From contig JAMWDA010000078.1 of assembly GCA_023818995.1 (NCBI GenBank), forward strand, positions 1 through 7,380: 7,380 nt of DNA, in the 5' to 3' direction. How positions within the stretch are numbered: position 1 is the first letter of the stretch; every line of letters begins with the position of its first letter. Under the pieces are notes generated by a model that worked only from the letters and a program-made list of their open reading frames with translations, did no database searches and was not told where the DNA came from. Below, piece by piece: positions 4,896 through 7,380 of the stretch. Origin of the DNA: Candidatus Omnitrophota bacterium (GTDB lineage: Bacteria; Omnitrophota; Gorgyraeia; Duberdicusellales; 4484-171). The position numbers and the translations under genes were made by a program.

Positions 4896-6134
4896 ATGAT
4901 AAAATCTTTTCACTTTTCTTCTAAACCAAATATGCACGCTATGAATAGTGAAAGGGATAATCGGATTAAAGAATTCTTATCTTTAAGTCTTGAGCGATGT
5001 TTAAAAGAAGTAGGAGCGCAAACCGGTTCTATTTTTCTTTTAGAAAATAGTAAAAAAGAATTAATATTAGAAGTAGCCCATCACATATCTGATATTCCTT
5101 TAGAGAGCGTTCGTAAACGAATGGGAGAGGATATTGTAGGGCTGGTTGCTTTGCAGAGAAAACCGCTTCTGGTTAGAGATATTGGTAAGGAAGGTAATTT
5201 AAAGAGAATGAATAGTAATAGGAGGTATTGTTCTAGTTCGTTTATATCCGTTCCTATGCAAGTTAGGGGAGAATTAGTAGGAGTTATAAATATAACGGAT
5301 AAGTTTGATGGAGCCCCATTTGATAATAACGATCTTAATACCGTAGAGAAGATTGCTAATTATTTAGGGATAGCTATCCATAGTTTGAATAATTATCTAA
5401 AAGAACAACATAGGATAAATGAACAGTTTAAGAAAGAGATAGAAGAACTAAGGGCTTCACTTACCCAATTGGAAAAATTTGCTTCTATAGGCAAGATGAT
5501 TGGAGGTTTTGTTCACGAGGTGAATAATCCTTTAGATGGCATTATTCGCTACGTAAATTTAGCTTTGGATTGTTTAGATGAAGATAGTTTAGTTAAATCT
5601 TATCTTACCGAAGCAAAGAAAGGATTAAATAGATTGGTGCGTTTTGTGAAAGCTCTCTTAGATTTCTTTTGGGGTTTATCTTTAAAAGATAAAGAGATTA
5701 ATATTTTGGAAGCAATTGAAGAAGCTTTTCTTATGAGATGTAATTGTTTTTCTTTGCATAATATAAAAGTAGAAAAATTTTTTCCTTCCAGCTTGCCTCA
5801 CATATCTGATTTTGGTATAAAGGTAGTTTTTGATAATATTATAAAGAATGCTTGTGAAGCAATGAAAGAGGGAGGAGTTCTTAAGGTTACAGTTTTATTG
5901 GAAAACGGTGGTATAAAGATAAGTTTTAAAGATAATGGAGTAGGCATACCTAAGGATATTCAGGAAAAAATTTTTGAACCATTCTTTACTACAAAAAGTA
6001 TGGGAGAAGGAGCAGGTTTGGGATTGGCGATTTCTCGTGAGATTATTAATCGTTATCGTGGTAAAATCTATGTAGAAAGTGAAGTAGGTAAAGGCTCGGA
6101 GTTTACTGTATATATTCCTTTGATTAAGAATTAG
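4896..6134 (+). CDS. NtrB-like soluble histidine kinase with GAF sensor domain
   Basis: The protein has 412 residues and no transmembrane helix. A GAF domain covers about 25-165 (GAQTGSIFLLENSKKELILE, then MGEDIVGLVALQRKPLLVRD and FISVPMQVRGELVGVINITD), followed by a coiled-coil connector (about 165-195). The H box is GFVHEVNNPLDGI with phospho-accepting H207; the HE.NNP form is typical of NtrB-type kinases. The HATPase domain has DNIIKNACEAM (N314, N318), DNGVGIP (D346), FEPFFTTK and GAGLGLAIS. All catalytic motifs are intact. The sigma-54 activator ten bases downstream is its probable partner. ATG at 4896 has no visible Shine-Dalgarno sequence, and starts at codons 13 or 16 would still keep the GAF domain. 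The gene begins 35 bp after a miniature transposable element, so its own promoter may have been displaced. Confidence 0.93.
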   Translation: MIKSFHFSSKPNMHAMNSERDNRIKEFLSLSLERCLKEVGAQTGSIFLLENSKKELILEVAHHISDIPLESVRKRMGEDIVGLVALQRKPLLVRDIGKEGNLKRMNSNRRYCSSSFISVPMQVRGELVGVINITDKFDGAPFDNNDLNTVEKIANYLGIAIHSLNNYLKEQHRINEQFKKEIEELRASLTQLEKFASIGKMIGGFVHEVNNPLDGIIRYVNLALDCLDEDSLVKSYLTEAKKGLNRLVRFVKALLDFFWGLSLKDKEINILEAIEEAFLMRCNCFSLHNIKVEKFFPSSLPHISDFGIKVVFDNIIKNACEAMKEGGVLKVTVLLENGGIKISFKDNGVGIPKDIQEKIFEPFFTTKSMGEGAGLGLAISREIINRYRGKIYVESEVGKGSEFTVYIPLIKN

Positions 6135-6144
6135 CGGTTTAGTT

Positions 6145-7380
6145 GTGGGTAATAAACATATTCTTATAGCTGATGATGAACCATTAACGAGGAAATCTTT
6201 ATACGAACTTTTAAGATTTGAAGGTTACAATGTATCTTTGGCTAACGATGGGGAAGAAGCTTTACAGATGGTTAAGAGTGCACCTTTAGATTTAATTATC
6301 GCTGATTTAAAAATGCCGAAGGTAGATGGTTTGGAGTTATTGAAGAGAGTAAAAGAGATAAATCCTGAAATAACCGTTGTCCTTATTACTGGTTATGGTT
6401 CAATAGAGACTGCTGTAGAAGCAATGAAACTGGGAGCTTTCGATTATATTACAAAGCCAATAATAGATAACGAGATAAAATTAGTTATTCAGAGGATTTT
6501 TGAACAGAAGCGATTGATAGAGGAGAACAGAGCTTTAAAGGAAAAACTTGACGGCACAATTAGAACAAAATTTTATAATATCGTTGGTAGACATCCTAAA
6601 ATGCAAAAAATATACAATCTGATAGAAGTGGTAGCTCCTACCAATGCAACTGTGCTTATTCAAGGAGAGAGTGGAACAGGTAAGCAGTTAATTGCTCATG
6701 CTTTGCATTACGGTAATCCTTTGAGGAAAGATAGACCCTTTGTGGAGGTTAGTTGTGGAGCTCTACCAGAAAATCTTTTAGAAAGTGAGTTGTTCGGGCA
6801 TGTTAAAGGTTCTTTTACCACAGCCATTAGGGATAGAAAGGGTAGATTTGAATCAGCTAATGGAGGAACGATATTTCTTGATGAAATAGATACGTTCAGT
6901 CCCAAACTACAAGTTAAGCTTCTAAGAGTGCTACAGCAAGGAGAGTTTGAACGAGTGGGTGATTCAGAGACTATAAAGGTAGATGTGCGGGTAATTGCTG
7001 CTACTAATCAAGACCTAACCAAGCTTATAAAAAATGGTATGTTTAGAGAGGACCTTTATTATCGTTTAAATGTAGTGCCTATACTTGTTCCACCCCTAAG
7101 AGAGCGAGATGAAGATATACTACTTTTAGCTGAATATTTTTTAGATAAGTATAGAGAGAAAATAAGAGATAAAAAGATAGAAAGTTTTTCTTCAGATGTT
7201 AAAGAGATATTTTTAACTTACGATTGGCCGGGTAATGTTAGAGAGTTAGAGAATGTTATTGAAAGAGCAATTATTCTATGTAAAGGTAATATTATTGAAA
7301 AAGAAGATTTACCTGATTCTATGCAAGAAATTAAGGTGAGCACAGCACCATCTAAGATAACCAATTTATCTTTAAAAGAA
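6145..7380 (+). CDS. NtrC-family sigma-54-dependent response regulator, 3' end cut by window
   Basis: The first 412 codons are present; no stop is reached. The receiver domain (1-120) has D10-D11, phospho-acceptor D54, T82 and K104. The AAA+ domain (about 145-385) has Walker A GESGTGKQ (174-181), Walker B GGTIFLDE (D246-E247), sensor I AATNQDL, arginines in FREDLYYRLN (R301, R307) and sensor II WPGNVRELEN (R366). The sigma-54 contact loop reads GSFTTA (222-227) instead of GAFTGA, and Walker A has Gln181 where Glu is usual. The Fis-type DNA-binding domain would follow beyond the edge. The start is GTG at 6145, ten bases after the kinase stop, with a weak AGCGG site; an in-frame stop at 6121 limits other choices. 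It probably activates sigma-54 promoters when phosphorylated by the upstream kinase. Confidence 0.93.
   Translation, partial: MGNKHILIADDEPLTRKSLYELLRFEGYNVSLANDGEEALQMVKSAPLDLIIADLKMPKVDGLELLKRVKEINPEITVVLITGYGSIETAVEAMKLGAFDYITKPIIDNEIKLVIQRIFEQKRLIEENRALKEKLDGTIRTKFYNIVGRHPKMQKIYNLIEVVAPTNATVLIQGESGTGKQLIAHALHYGNPLRKDRPFVEVSCGALPENLLESELFGHVKGSFTTAIRDRKGRFESANGGTIFLDEIDTFSPKLQVKLLRVLQQGEFERVGDSETIKVDVRVIAATNQDLTKLIKNGMFREDLYYRLNVVPILVPPLRERDEDILLLAEYFLDKYREKIRDKKIESFSSDVKEIFLTYDWPGNVRELENVIERAIILCKGNIIEKEDLPDSMQEIKVSTAPSKITNLSLKE

Noticed and set aside
6708..6905. 65-codon minus-strand reading frame
   Set aside because: It is antisense to the highly conserved AAA+ domain of the NtrC-family regulator and has no recognisable domain.

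Overview
The window is strongly AT-rich chromosomal DNA, roughly one third G+C by eye, from a bacterium. A lipoprotein with a lipobox, an NtrC-type sigma-54 activator, HDOD and DUF502 proteins and short intergenic gaps suggest a Gram-negative organism, possibly an uncultivated lineage. Nothing here fixes the phylum.

Layout: (1) Positions 1-213 are the terminal part of an insertion sequence whose transposase runs leftward out of the window (first 38 codons seen at 115-1). Its ribosome binding site and start codon lie in a perfect 12-bp hairpin, and an extended -10 box is placed so that only the element's own transcript would escape the hairpin. (2) One base beyond the IS end begins a good promoter (215-243) for tRNA-Ala(GGC) at 303-375. 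(3) Positions 422-3823 hold five tightly spaced plus-strand genes: a small stand-alone domain of the kind usually found at the N-terminus of HD-GYP proteins, an HDOD protein, a soluble PAS histidine kinase (ATGA overlap with the HDOD gene), a CheY-like single-domain receiver, and a DUF502 membrane protein. A lipoprotein with two peptidoglycan-binding domains follows at 3885-4547. (4) Positions 4548-4895 are non-coding. They contain a 138-bp miniature element (4723-4860) whose two ends match the end of the IS at the left edge, so it looks like a MITE of that IS family. (5) Positions 4896-7380 hold an NtrB-like GAF-domain histidine kinase and, 10 bases downstream, an NtrC-family regulator that is cut by the window end before its DNA-binding domain.

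How they may work together: the window carries two adjacent cytoplasmic signalling modules. The first (small domain, HDOD, PAS kinase, lone receiver) has no DNA-binding output and is followed by envelope proteins, so an envelope or motility-type output through protein-protein contact is plausible but inferred. The second is a standard kinase plus sigma-54 activator pair. Its kinase gene starts only 35 bp from the miniature element and has no visible Shine-Dalgarno sequence, so the element may have changed its expression.
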